A DNA stretch of 64,000 nucleotides from a beta proteobacterium AAP51 (GTDB lineage: Bacteria; Pseudomonadota; Gammaproteobacteria; Burkholderiales; Burkholderiaceae_C), in the NCBI GenBank assembly GCA_001295905.1, contig LJHT01000026.1, positions 1-64,000 on the forward strand. The letters are read 5' to 3'. The notes beneath the pieces were generated by a model, which worked only from the letters and a program-made list of their open reading frames with translations, had not been told where the DNA came from and did not search any database. Shown piece after piece: positions 53,111 through 60,253 of the stretch. The first letter of the stretch is position 1. Each line of letters begins with the position of its first letter. The position numbers and the translations under genes are program-made.

Positions 53111-53880
53111 GACGCCGAAGGCCCGAGGGCGATGTCGCGCGTGAGCACCTGGCCGCCCAGCGTGATCTGCAGCCGCACGGCTTCGGGCAGGGCTTCGCGC
53201 AGCTGCACGGGCACGGGGGGCGGGGGCGGGGGCGGGGGATTGCCCGGGCCGGGGCCGGGGCCGGAGTTAGGGTTGGAGTTGGGATTCGCCGGCGGCGTCT
53301 GCGGTGGTGCCTGCGGCGGCGGGTTCACGGCCGGCTGTGGCGCCACCAGGTCGCCGGTGGACTGCGCATTGCTCCATTGTCCGCCGCGCGCGTAGTAGAT
53401 CTGCCACTGCGCCGCGTCCTGCGCCAGCTTCACGGTGCCGGGCTCGGTGCCCAGCAGCTGCTGGCTGCGCAGCCAGGCCTCTTGCAGTTCCGCCACGCGC
53501 ACCAGCGTCGGGCCGGCCCAGCGCTGCCACTCATTGTTGCGCACGGCCCAGGCCACCAGCTGCACGCCGCCTTCGCTGCGCCGCGTCAGGCGCAGGGTCT
53601 GGCCGTCGAAGGCCAGCGGCGGCACGGCTTCGGTGTCGTAGAGGGCCAGCAGGTCTTGTTCCCACTGCGTCAGCACCGTGGCCAGGCGCACGGTGCGGTC
53701 CAGGCGCTGCTGGCTGTCGTCGCGCGAGCGCAGCACGGTGTCCAGCGCCTGCCAGGCCAAGCCGGCCAGCAGGGCCATCACCAGCAGCGCCACCAGCACT
53801 TCCACCAGCGTGAAGCCGGCGCTGCGACGGCCCAGGGCTGTGCCGCCGGGCCCGCTGCCGCGCTGCGCGCCTGCCTTCAT
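53107..53880 (-). CDS. gspJ: Type II secretion system minor pseudopilin GspJ
   Basis: A 257-aa minor pseudopilin. The prepilin cleavage site is GRRSAG followed by FTLVEVLVALLVMALL, with Glu at +5. The globular domain is normal until about residue 185. There a long Pro/Asn/Gly-rich insertion (NPNSNPNSGPGPGPG and a run of eight Pro) is present before the last beta strands. The underlying DNA is four G5 tracts on the plus strand (53215-53238). Start GTG/ATG region at 53878-53880. It overlaps gspI and gspK by 4 bp. Confidence 0.93.
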   Translation of the reverse strand: MKAGAQRGSGPGGTALGRRSAGFTLVEVLVALLVMALLAGLAWQALDTVLRSRDDSQQRLDRTVRLATVLTQWEQDLLALYDTEAVPPLAFDGQTLRLTRRSEGGVQLVAWAVRNNEWQRWAGPTLVRVAELQEAWLRSQQLLGTEPGTVKLAQDAAQWQIYYARGGQWSNAQSTGDLVAPQPAVNPPPQAPPQTPPANPNSNPNSGPGPGPGNPPPPPPPPVPVQLREALPEAVRLQITLGGQVLTRDIALGPSAS

Positions 53881-54245
53881 GGCCGCGGCAGCACAGTGGA
53901 CAGCGTCAGCAGCTGCCGGCCTTCAGCGTCGAAGATGACGGCATCCACGCGCCTGAAATTGGGGTTGGGCGTGGGCCGGGTCTGCAGCTGGCCCGGGTAG
54001 CTGCGGCCGAGCTGCTCGCAGCTGATGTCGGCATCGCCCACGCCCGGGAAGGTGCGGCTGATGCGCAGCCCCGTGAGCGCGTTCTCGGCGCACCACTGCG
54101 CCGCCACCACATCGGACAGGCGCTGCGCGTTGTCGCTGAGCACCCCGGCCGCACGCAGCCCGGCGCCCAGCGCGATGGCCACGATGGTCAGCGCCACCAT
54201 CACCTCGATGAGCGTGAAGCCGCGGTGGTGGCGAAGGGTCTTCAC
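53877..54245 (-). CDS. gspI: Type II secretion system minor pseudopilin GspI
   Basis: A 122-aa minor pseudopilin. The prepilin motif is HHRG followed by FTLIEVMVALTIVAIALGAG with Glu at +5. A short globular domain with the conserved CAENALTGLR region follows. It initiates assembly of the pseudopilus tip with GspJ and GspK. It overlaps gspH and gspJ by 4 bp each. Confidence 0.95.
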   Translation of the reverse strand: MKTLRHHRGFTLIEVMVALTIVAIALGAGLRAAGVLSDNAQRLSDVVAAQWCAENALTGLRISRTFPGVGDADISCEQLGRSYPGQLQTRPTPNPNFRRVDAVIFDAEGRQLLTLSTVLPRP

Positions 54246-54778
54246 GGTGCGGCCCCGCTGCCGGCCACGGCGAAGGGACCGAGGCCGTCGCTGGCGAGTT
54301 CGAGCCGCTGGTTCTCGAGTCGCAGCACGATGCGCTGCGGCGGCAGGATGGCCTCGGGCCCCAGCACCACCGTGGCCGCGCCCACCACCTGGGCCTGCGT
54401 GGCGGGGTCGAGCCAGCGTGTGGGCAGGGCCTGCAGTTCCGACAGGCCGACGAAGCGGAACTGCACATCGGGGTCGGGGTCGCTGCTGCCTTCGCGCTTG
54501 GGCACCCAGCGCACCGTGGTGCCCGCCACGCGGGCCTCGGCGCGCGCCATCTCCAGCAGCGCCGCCAGACGGGCGCCTTCTTCTTCCAGCTTGGCGGCAT
54601 GACCGTCGCGCAGGCTCAGCGTGATGAGCCCGGCCGAGATGGCGACGATGGCGATGACGACCAGCAGTTCGATGAGCGTGAAACCGCCGGGGCGTGCCCC
54701 GCTTCGGCCCCGGTGCACAGCGCCTGCAGCCGCCGCGGCAGCCGCAGCGCCGCTACTGCCAGGAGCCGATATCGGCAT
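54242..54778 (-). CDS. gspH: Type II secretion system pseudopilin GspH
   Basis: A 178-aa minor pseudopilin. The prepilin motif is ARPGG followed by FTLIELLVVIAIVAISAGL, with Glu at +5. I chose ATG 54776-54778 because GAAGG precedes it by 5 bp; this gives a 32-residue Ala-rich leader and a 26-bp overlap with gspG. A GTG at 54718 would give a more usual 12-residue leader but has no ribosome-binding site. A GTG pair at 54793 is also possible. The globular part is typical of GspH. Confidence 0.92.
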   Translation of the reverse strand: MPISAPGSSGAAAAAAAAGAVHRGRSGARPGGFTLIELLVVIAIVAISAGLITLSLRDGHAAKLEEEGARLAALLEMARAEARVAGTTVRWVPKREGSSDPDPDVQFRFVGLSELQALPTRWLDPATQAQVVGAATVVLGPEAILPPQRIVLRLENQRLELASDGLGPFAVAGSGAAP

Positions 54779-55199
54779 TGGCGCCTTCACCACCCGGCTG
54801 GCCGTCAGCGCCGAAGCTGAAGATGTCGATCTCGCCGTTCACGCCGGGGTTCAGGTACTGGTAGGGGCGGCTCCAGGGGTCGGCGGGCAGCTTCTCGATG
54901 TAGGGCTTCCAGTTGGGCGGCACGGGGCTGACGGTGGGCTTGCGCACCAGCGCGTCCAGGCCTTGCTCGGCGCTCGGGTAGCGCTGGTTGTCGATCTTGT
55001 AGCGCTTGAGCGATTCGCTCAGCTGCTTGATGTCGGTGCGCGCGGCGGTGACCCGGGCGTCGTCGAGGCTGCTGAAGAGGTTGGGCACGATCAGTGCGCC
55101 CAGCACGCCGATGATGACCAGCACCACGAGCAGTTCGATGAGGGTGAAGCCGCGCGGGCGGCGGGCGGCGACAGGGGCGCGGTGGTGGGAAAGCAGCAT
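54753..55199 (-). CDS. gspG: Type II secretion system major pseudopilin GspG
   Basis: A 148-aa major pseudopilin that polymerises into the piston filament. The prepilin motif is RRPRG followed by FTLIELLVVLVIIGVLGAL. Conserved calcium-site and core motifs YPSAEQGLDALV, DPWSRPYQYLNPG and FSFGADGQPGGEG are intact. Start ATG 55197-55199. It is the first gene of the long gspGHIJKLMNDEF operon, and only 22 bp separate it from the divergent gspC start. Confidence 0.97.
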   Translation of the reverse strand: MLLSHHRAPVAARRPRGFTLIELLVVLVIIGVLGALIVPNLFSSLDDARVTAARTDIKQLSESLKRYKIDNQRYPSAEQGLDALVRKPTVSPVPPNWKPYIEKLPADPWSRPYQYLNPGVNGEIDIFSFGADGQPGGEGANADIGSWQ

Positions 55200-55221
55200 G
55201 CTTGCATGATAATCCGCAGCT

Positions 55222-55836
55222 ATGTCAGCACGATGGTGGACGCTTGCGGTTTGGGCCTTGGCTGCAGCCAGCGGCCTCTATTGGGGCTTGCAAGTGTTTG
55301 TGAAGCCGCCGGCGGCGCCGCCGCACACGCAGACCGCCGCGGCCACGCCAGCCCTGGCCGGCGACCTGACGCGCCTGCTCGGCAATGACCCGCCGCCGCC
55401 CGCGGCCGCCGAGGCCGAAGCCGCGGTGCCGGCCGACGCACGCTTCCAGTTGATCGGCGTGGTGAGCCCGCCCGCACGCGCTGCCGCGCGCGAAGGCGTG
55501 GCGCTGATCGCCATCGACGGCCAGGCACCCAAGGCCTACAAGGTGGGCGCGGTGCTGGAAGGCGACACCGTGCTGCAGACCGTGGCCGCCCGCGGCGTGA
55601 CCCTGGGCCCGCGCAACGGCCCCGCGCTCGTGGCGCTGAACCTGCCTCCGCCGGCACCGCCCGCCACGGGCACGCTGCCGGGGCTGGACGGCAACCCGGG
55701 CGCGCTGCGCACCGGCCCGGGCGCTGGTTACCGCACGCCGGGCGCGCCGATGTCGCTGCCCCCGGTGATGCCCAACCCGGAAGCCCAGGACAACAACGAG
55801 GTCGTCAACCAGGCCGACAACCAGCCGGTGCGCTGA
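55222..55836 (+). CDS. gspC: Type II secretion system GspC-like protein without PDZ domain
   Basis: A 204-aa bitopic inner-membrane protein. It has a short cytoplasmic tail, one helix (LAVWALAAASGLYWGLQVFV), a linker and the periplasmic homology region (about 70-135: RFQLIGVVSP, GVALIAIDGQ, YKVGAVLEGDTVLQTVAARG). This region docks on the secretin. The expected C-terminal PDZ or coiled-coil domain is replaced by a Pro/Gly/Asn-rich tail. It is transcribed away from gspG. Many betaproteobacterial GspC proteins are short like this. Confidence 0.87.
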   Translation: MSARWWTLAVWALAAASGLYWGLQVFVKPPAAPPHTQTAAATPALAGDLTRLLGNDPPPPAAAEAEAAVPADARFQLIGVVSPPARAAAREGVALIAIDGQAPKAYKVGAVLEGDTVLQTVAARGVTLGPRNGPALVALNLPPPAPPATGTLPGLDGNPGALRTGPGAGYRTPGAPMSLPPVMPNPEAQDNNEVVNQADNQPVR

Positions 55837-55923
55837 AGCGGGTGGAAGCGCTCAGAGCGCGCGGCGGATGCAAGCGCTGGAGGTTGACGGCGCAAGGCGC
55901 CCCTGGTCGCGAGGGGCCTGCCC

Positions 55924-57030
55924 TCAGTACAGCGCGTCGCCGAACGGTGAAGGCACCGGGTCGCGCTCGGGCAGCGTGAAGGGCTCGCTCAGCTCACCAG
56001 GGTGCGAAGGCCCCGGGTCCTCGCCATCCGCCACCTCGGTCAGCAGCGCGGCCGCACTCTTCACCATGGGCCAGGCCAGCGTGGCACCGGTGCCGTCGGT
56101 GCTTTCCATGCCCAGCTCCAGCAGGGCCGAGGCGCGGAAGAGGTTCAGCGCTTGGTCCAGCCCCAGGTGGCTGTGGCTGCGGCAGAACATGCAGTAATCG
56201 GTGACGGGCTGGGCGATGCGCGCGGCCAGCATCAGCGCGGCACAGGCCGGCATGCCATCCACCATCAGCAGGTGGCGTTTGCTGGCGGCCATCAGCATCA
56301 CGCCCACCATCACCGCCACCTCGTAGCCGCCGAAGGCCGCCAGCACCTCGATGGGCTCGGTGACATCGCGGTGGCGCGCCATCGCGCCCTGCAGCACCGT
56401 GAGCAGGTGCTGCAGCTCGTCCTTGTTCATGTCCGGGCCACTGACCACGAGGTCGCGCACCGGGGTGTCGGACAGGCGCGCCAGCACCATGGCCGCGCTT
56501 TCGTGCGCGCCCACCCCCACGCCGGCCATCACGGTGGCGTTGCCGCGCAGCTTGTCGCCGATTTCCATGCCCGCGCGCATGCCCGCGTGGGCCTGCTCCA
56601 GGCTCATGGCGCCGGTCACGCGCGCGTTGCGCGTGGCGTGGGCGATCTTGCGCATCAGCAGGCGGTCGTGCGGCGGCAGCTTCTCGGCCATGCCGCAATC
56701 GACCACCGTCACCTCGAGCTGCTGGGCGCGGGCAAACACCGTCAAAGGCAGCTGGTTGTTCAGCAGCATGCGCACGGTCTGGTGGGTGTCGCGGCCGTGC
56801 ACATCGCGGATGCCGTCGACGGCAATGCCATGGTCGGCCGCGAACACCAGCAGCTGCGGGTGCTGGAAGCGCGGCTTCAGCGTGTTCTGCATCAGGCCCA
56901 GGCGTATGGCCAGCGGCTCCAGTTCACCCAGGCTGCCGCCCACTTCGTTGCGGCGGTGCAGCTTCTCGCGCAGCGCTTTCTCGAGCGCCGGGTTGCTGGT
57001 GGGGGTGACGAGCGAGCGGTTGGCGGCCAT
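55924..57030 (-). CDS. cobT: Nicotinate-nucleotide-dimethylbenzimidazole phosphoribosyltransferase family (CobT-like)
   Basis: A 368-aa CobT-family protein, which activates the lower ligand base of cobalamin by forming alpha-ribazole phosphate. Conserved parts are GGSLGELEPLA (normally PxGSLG), VFAADHGIAVDG, GVGVGAHES, LAAFGGYEVAVM and VDGMPACAALML. In the region corresponding to the GEGTGA motif that holds the catalytic Glu of Salmonella CobT, this protein has TDGTGA with Asp312. The C-terminal ~40 residues are acidic and Pro-rich rather than the usual helix. No other cobalamin gene is near. It could be a functional variant or a divergent paralogue. Confidence 0.85.
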   Translation of the reverse strand: MAANRSLVTPTSNPALEKALREKLHRRNEVGGSLGELEPLAIRLGLMQNTLKPRFQHPQLLVFAADHGIAVDGIRDVHGRDTHQTVRMLLNNQLPLTVFARAQQLEVTVVDCGMAEKLPPHDRLLMRKIAHATRNARVTGAMSLEQAHAGMRAGMEIGDKLRGNATVMAGVGVGAHESAAMVLARLSDTPVRDLVVSGPDMNKDELQHLLTVLQGAMARHRDVTEPIEVLAAFGGYEVAVMVGVMLMAASKRHLLMVDGMPACAALMLAARIAQPVTDYCMFCRSHSHLGLDQALNLFRASALLELGMESTDGTGATLAWPMVKSAAALLTEVADGEDPGPSHPGELSEPFTLPERDPVPSPFGDALY

Positions 57031-57051
57031 GCGGGCAGTGTAGCCAGGGGC

Positions 57052-58638
57052 CTACTTCAGGAACAGGCCGACAACCGGATTGAGGGTCTCCTCGCTGCAC
57101 GGGTAGGCCAGCGAGCGCAGGAAGTCGTCGAAAGCCTTCTCGTCGCCCGCAGGCACCTGGATGCCCACCAGGATGCGGCCGTAGTCGGCGCCCTGGTTGC
57201 GGTAGTGGAAGAGGCTGATGTTCCAGCCCGGGTGCATGGCCGCCAGGAAGCGCATCAGCGCGCCCGGCTTCTCCGGGAACTGGAAGCGGAACAGGCGCTC
57301 CTGGCGCGCCAGCTCGCTGCGCCCGCCCACCATGTGGCGCACGTGCTCCTTGGCCAGTTCGTCGTCGGTGAGGTTCACCGTCGGGAAACCCTGCTTGATG
57401 AACTGGCGCTCGATGCGGTCGGCCTCGTCGCGGCGCTGGATGCTCAGGCCGACGAATACGTGCGCGAGCTTCGCGTCACTGATGCGGTAGTTGAACTCGG
57501 TCACCGAACGCGGGCCCAGCAGTTCGCAGAAGCGCTTGAAGGAACCCCGCTCTTCGGGAATGGTGACGGCGAACAAGGCCTCGCGCTGTTCACCGAACTC
57601 GGCGCGTTCGGCCACGAAGCGCAGGCGGTCGAAGTTCATGTTCGCCCCGCAGGTGATGGCCACCAGCGTCTGGCCCTTGAGCTTGTGCTGCGCCACATAC
57701 TGCTTGATGGCGGCCACGCCAAGGGCACCGGCGGGCTCGAGCACGCTGCGCGTGTCCTGGAACACGTCCTTGATGGCGGCGCAGACGGCATCGGTGTCCA
57801 CGAGCACGTAGTCGTCCACCAGTTCGCGGGCCACGCGGAAGGTTTCTTCGCCCACCAGCTTCACGGCCGTGCCGTCGGAGAACAGGCCCACATCGGGCAG
57901 CGTGACGCGCCGGCCCTTGCGCACCGACTGCAGCATGGCGTCGGAATCGACCGTTTGCACGCCGATGACCTTCACCTCGGGCCGCACGGCCTTGATGTAG
58001 GCGGCCACGCCAGCGATCAGCCCGCCGCCGCCGATGGCCACGAACACGGCGTCCAGCGGCCCCTGGTGCTGGCGCAGGATTTCCATCGCCACGGTGCCCT
58101 GCCCCGCAATCACCTGCGGGTCGTCGAAGGGGTGCACGAAGGTCAGGCCGGCGTCGGCCTGCAGCTGCAGGGCGTGCGCGTAGGCGTCGGAATAGCTGTC
58201 GCCCTGCAGCACGACCTCGCCGCCGAGGGCCTGCACGGCATCGATCTTCAGGCGCGGCGTCGTCACCGGCATCACGATGACCGCGCGGCAGCCCAGGCGC
58301 TTGGCGGCCAGCGCCACGCCCTGCGCGTGGTTGCCGGCGCTGGCGCAGATGACGCCGCGGTCGCGCGCCTCGGGCGCCAGATGCACCATCTTGTTGTAGG
58401 CACCCCGCAGCTTGAAGCTGAACACCGGCTGCTGGTCTTCCCGCTTCAGCAGCACCTGGTTGGCGAGCCGGCGCGACAGGTTGCGCGCGGGCTCCAGCGG
58501 CGTTTCGCGCGCCACGTCGTAGACGCGGGCGGTGAGCACCTGCTTCAGGTAGTGCGCCGCAATGCGCTGGCCCTTGGGAGAAAGGGTGCGCGCACCGGGC
58601 GCCGGTGGGGGGCTGGTGCGGCCAGGGCCAGCAGGCAT
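57052..58638 (-). CDS. ilvA: Threonine ammonia-lyase, biosynthetic
   Basis: A 528-aa PLP enzyme making 2-oxobutanoate from threonine, the first step to isoleucine. The PLP lysine is in FSFKLRGAYNKM, the phosphate loop is SAGNHAQGVAL and GGGGLIAG lies deeper. Two ACT-like regulatory domains follow (FAVTIPEERGSFKRF and FRFQFPEKPGALMRF), so isoleucine feedback is expected. The start chosen is ATG 58636-58638 with a Pro-rich 20-residue extension. Its upstream leader contains a promoter, a CU-rich segment and a strong terminator hairpin. Confidence 0.96.
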   Translation of the reverse strand: MPAGPGRTSPPPAPGARTLSPKGQRIAAHYLKQVLTARVYDVARETPLEPARNLSRRLANQVLLKREDQQPVFSFKLRGAYNKMVHLAPEARDRGVICASAGNHAQGVALAAKRLGCRAVIVMPVTTPRLKIDAVQALGGEVVLQGDSYSDAYAHALQLQADAGLTFVHPFDDPQVIAGQGTVAMEILRQHQGPLDAVFVAIGGGGLIAGVAAYIKAVRPEVKVIGVQTVDSDAMLQSVRKGRRVTLPDVGLFSDGTAVKLVGEETFRVARELVDDYVLVDTDAVCAAIKDVFQDTRSVLEPAGALGVAAIKQYVAQHKLKGQTLVAITCGANMNFDRLRFVAERAEFGEQREALFAVTIPEERGSFKRFCELLGPRSVTEFNYRISDAKLAHVFVGLSIQRRDEADRIERQFIKQGFPTVNLTDDELAKEHVRHMVGGRSELARQERLFRFQFPEKPGALMRFLAAMHPGWNISLFHYRNQGADYGRILVGIQVPAGDEKAFDDFLRSLAYPCSEETLNPVVGLFLK

Positions 58639-58673
58639 CTTGGGGGGCTTGTGCAGGGTCAGGGCCGCGGATC

Positions 58674-58728
58674 ATAAAGGCCGCCCCGAAGCGGCCCCGA
58701 AGCCACCCCCGTAGGGGCCCGAGGTGGC
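58674..58728 (-). other. Structured part of the ilvA leader (two further hairpins)
   Basis: Between the terminator and the ilvA start the minus strand can form two more stems. One is GCCACC...GGTGGC (58702-58728) with a nested CCCC-GTA-GGGG. The other is GGCCGC-TTCGGG-GCGGCC (58679-58696) followed by TTTAT. The second resembles a weak terminator about 36 nt before the ATG. The stems are visible; a regulatory role is inferred. Confidence 0.45.
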
Positions 58729-58736
58729 CGGCCCAG

Positions 58737-58767
58737 AAAAAAGGCCCGGGGCTTGGGGCCCCGGGCC
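58737..58767 (-). terminator. Strong intrinsic terminator upstream of ilvA
   Basis: On the minus strand GGCCCGGGGC and GCCCCGGGCC form a perfect 10-bp stem (58743-58767, loop of 5) followed directly by six T (58742-58737). It lies about 100 nt upstream of the ilvA start codon and about 60 nt after the predicted transcription start, so it either ends a short RNA or attenuates ilvA. Confidence 0.88.
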
Positions 58768-58829
58768 GAATCCACCGGTTGGAGGTGGAGGAGACAATCG
58801 GCGGGCACTGCTCAGGCACAGCACCCATG
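58737..58829 (-). ncRNA. Candidate small RNA or attenuator leader upstream of ilvA
   Basis: A transcript of about 93 nt is predicted from the promoter at 58835-58862 to the terminator at 58737. It contains UUGUCUCCUCCACCUCC, rich in anti-Shine-Dalgarno CUCC units, inside or beside a small hairpin UCCACC-N7-GGUGGA, and then the terminator stem. CU-rich loops of this type occur in regulatory small RNAs. It has no run of branched-chain amino-acid codons. I do not recognise a named RNA family. Confidence 0.45.
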
Positions 58830-58834
58830 GGGCC

Positions 58835-58862
58835 AATATAGCACCGCGTTGCTGCGGTGCAA
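58835..58862 (-). promoter_or_regulatory. Sigma70-like promoter with embedded palindromic operator
   Basis: On the minus strand TTGCAC (58857-58862) and TATATT (58835-58840) are separated by 16 bp. The spacer holds the perfect inverted repeat GCACCGC-N6-GCGGTGC (58841-58860), which also covers the end of the -35 box. A dimeric regulator bound there would block RNA polymerase. The elements are seen directly; the regulator is unknown. Confidence 0.65.
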
Positions 58863-58948
58863 TATGAAACGAGGGGTGCTGGCTGGTGAGCCCTCTCTAC
58901 TCTCTGACAGCTGCGGATCGCGGCGCGCCTGAAAGGGGCGGATTTCAC

Positions 58949-59371
58949 ATGGAATGCACCATTCACTGGACTCCCGGCACCGGGATGGGCTTCGTGGCCG
59001 AGACCGGCAGCGGCCACGTGCTGAACATGGACGGCGCGCCCGACGGCGGCGGCCGCAACCTGGCCCCGCGGCCCATGGAAGTGGTGCTGGCCGGCACGGG
59101 CGGCTGCACGGCCTACGACGTGGTGCTGATCCTCAAGCGCGGGCGCCACGACGTGCGCGGCTGCCAGGTGAAGCTGAGTTCCGAGCGCGCCAGCGAAGAC
59201 CCGAAGGTGTTCACGCGCATCCACATGCATTTCGTCGTCAGCGGGCGGGGCGTGCCGGCCTCGGCGGTGGAGCGCGCCATCGCGCTGTCGCACGAGCGTT
59301 ACTGCTCGGCCAGCATCATGCTGGGCAAGACGGCCAGCATCACCACGAGCTTCGAGCTGGTCGAAGCCTGA
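58949..59371 (+). CDS. OsmC family protein
   Basis: A 140-aa OsmC/Ohr-fold protein, a family that includes thiol-dependent organic peroxidases. The conserved region PMEVVLAGTGGCTAYDVVLIL contains the first active Cys; the second expected Cys is in HERYCSASIML. Both redox cysteines are thus present. It resembles the YhfA subgroup of small OsmC proteins. I start at ATG 58949 because conserved sequence begins there; an upstream GTG-frame extension is not conserved. It shares its upstream region with the ilvA leader on the other strand and is convergent with coq7. Confidence 0.9.
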   Translation: MECTIHWTPGTGMGFVAETGSGHVLNMDGAPDGGGRNLAPRPMEVVLAGTGGCTAYDVVLILKRGRHDVRGCQVKLSSERASEDPKVFTRIHMHFVVSGRGVPASAVERAIALSHERYCSASIMLGKTASITTSFELVEA

Positions 59372-59388
59372 GCTGCCGGGAGCCGCCC

Positions 59389-60024
59389 TCAGACGTGATG
59401 GGCGGTGCCCGTCATCACGCGCGCGGCGCCGCGCATCAGCCAGCGCACGGGGGGTGGCAGACGGGCGGCGCCGGCAGCCTCGGCGTGCTCGGCGTGGCGC
59501 GCTTCGTCGTCCTTCATCGCGGCCACCACGGCACGCGAACGCTCGTCTGCCACGGGCAGGCGGTCGAGATGGCTGGCCAGGTGCTGCTCGACCTGCCTTT
59601 CGGTTTCGACGACGAAGCCCAGACTCGTGGCGTCACCCAGCCGCCCGGCCAGCACCCCGATGCCGAAGGCACCGGCGTACCAGAGCGGGTTCAGCAGGCT
59701 GGGGCGACTGCCCAGTTCCTTCAGGCGCTGCTGCGTCCAGGCGAGGTGGTCGGTTTCTTCGCGAGCGGCCTGCTCCATCTGCTGGCGCAACTGCGGCGTG
59801 CGGGCGGTCAGCGCCTGTGCCTGGTAGAGCGCCTGCGCGCAGACCTCGCCGACGTGGTTCACGCGCATCAGCGCGCCTGAGAGCCGCCGCGACGCATCGT
59901 CCATGGCCGTTTCAGGGCCTTCGGGCGGGCTGGTGGCCGGCATCGGCCGGGCGGCGTGCACCGCGCCGCTGAGCGTGCGCAAGGCGTTATCAAGGCTGGC
60001 CAGAAGGCGATCGGTGGTTTCCAT
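59389..60024 (-). CDS. coq7: 2-polyprenyl-3-methyl-6-methoxy-1,4-benzoquinone monooxygenase (demethoxyubiquinone hydroxylase)
   Basis: A 211-aa membrane-associated di-iron hydroxylase of ubiquinone synthesis. The iron ligands are in [32 protein letters not shown] and [10 protein letters not shown], the expected Glu/ExxH pairs of the ferritin-like fold. Many betaproteobacteria use Coq7 instead of UbiF. The start ATG 60022-60024 is preceded by a normal spacing. It lies between OsmC and the porin and appears monocistronic. Confidence 0.96.
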   Translation of the reverse strand: METTDRLLASLDNALRTLSGAVHAARPMPATSPPEGPETAMDDASRRLSGALMRVNHVGEVCAQALYQAQALTARTPQLRQQMEQAAREETDHLAWTQQRLKELGSRPSLLNPLWYAGAFGIGVLAGRLGDATSLGFVVETERQVEQHLASHLDRLPVADERSRAVVAAMKDDEARHAEHAEAAGAARLPPPVRWLMRGAARVMTGTAHHV

Positions 60025-60253
60025 GAGGTTTCAGGATAGTCGAAGCGTCCGCTTCCCGCCGCCTGGCGCTTCGTTGTTGGCAGGCAACAAGCGCCCTCGG
60101 GGAATACGCGAGGGTGCCCGGGCAATCCTTGGCAAGGCTCGGAGGCGTCTGGTGCAATAGATGCAACTTCCGATAAGGAGGTTGGCCTGATCCGCCCCTC
60201 GCAGGGTGACCACCCCGATCGGGACCTCATGTTCAACCAAGGAGATAGCTGCA
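60025..60253. promoter_or_regulatory. Upstream region of the porin gene
   Basis: A 229-bp non-coding region. TTGGCA (60129-60134) and TGCAAT (60153-60158) with 18-bp spacing are a candidate porin promoter. TGCAA is directly repeated at 60153 and 60162. An AAGGAGG sequence at 60175-60181 has no ORF after it; the working ribosome-binding site is AAGGAG at 60239-60244. It also serves coq7 on the other strand. Confidence 0.35.

Noticed and set aside
53107..53880. Frameshift or pseudogene in gspJ because of the Pro-rich low-complexity segment.
   Set aside because: The frame is intact through the insertion and the final strands and the 4-bp overlap with gspK are preserved.
57590..59293. Minus-strand open frame running through the ilvA leader and ilvA in a different frame, including MGAVPEQCPP after the promoter.
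   Set aside because: It is out of frame with ilvA and low-complexity. As a leader peptide it has no runs of regulatory codons; I keep the RNA structure finding but not a coding claim.
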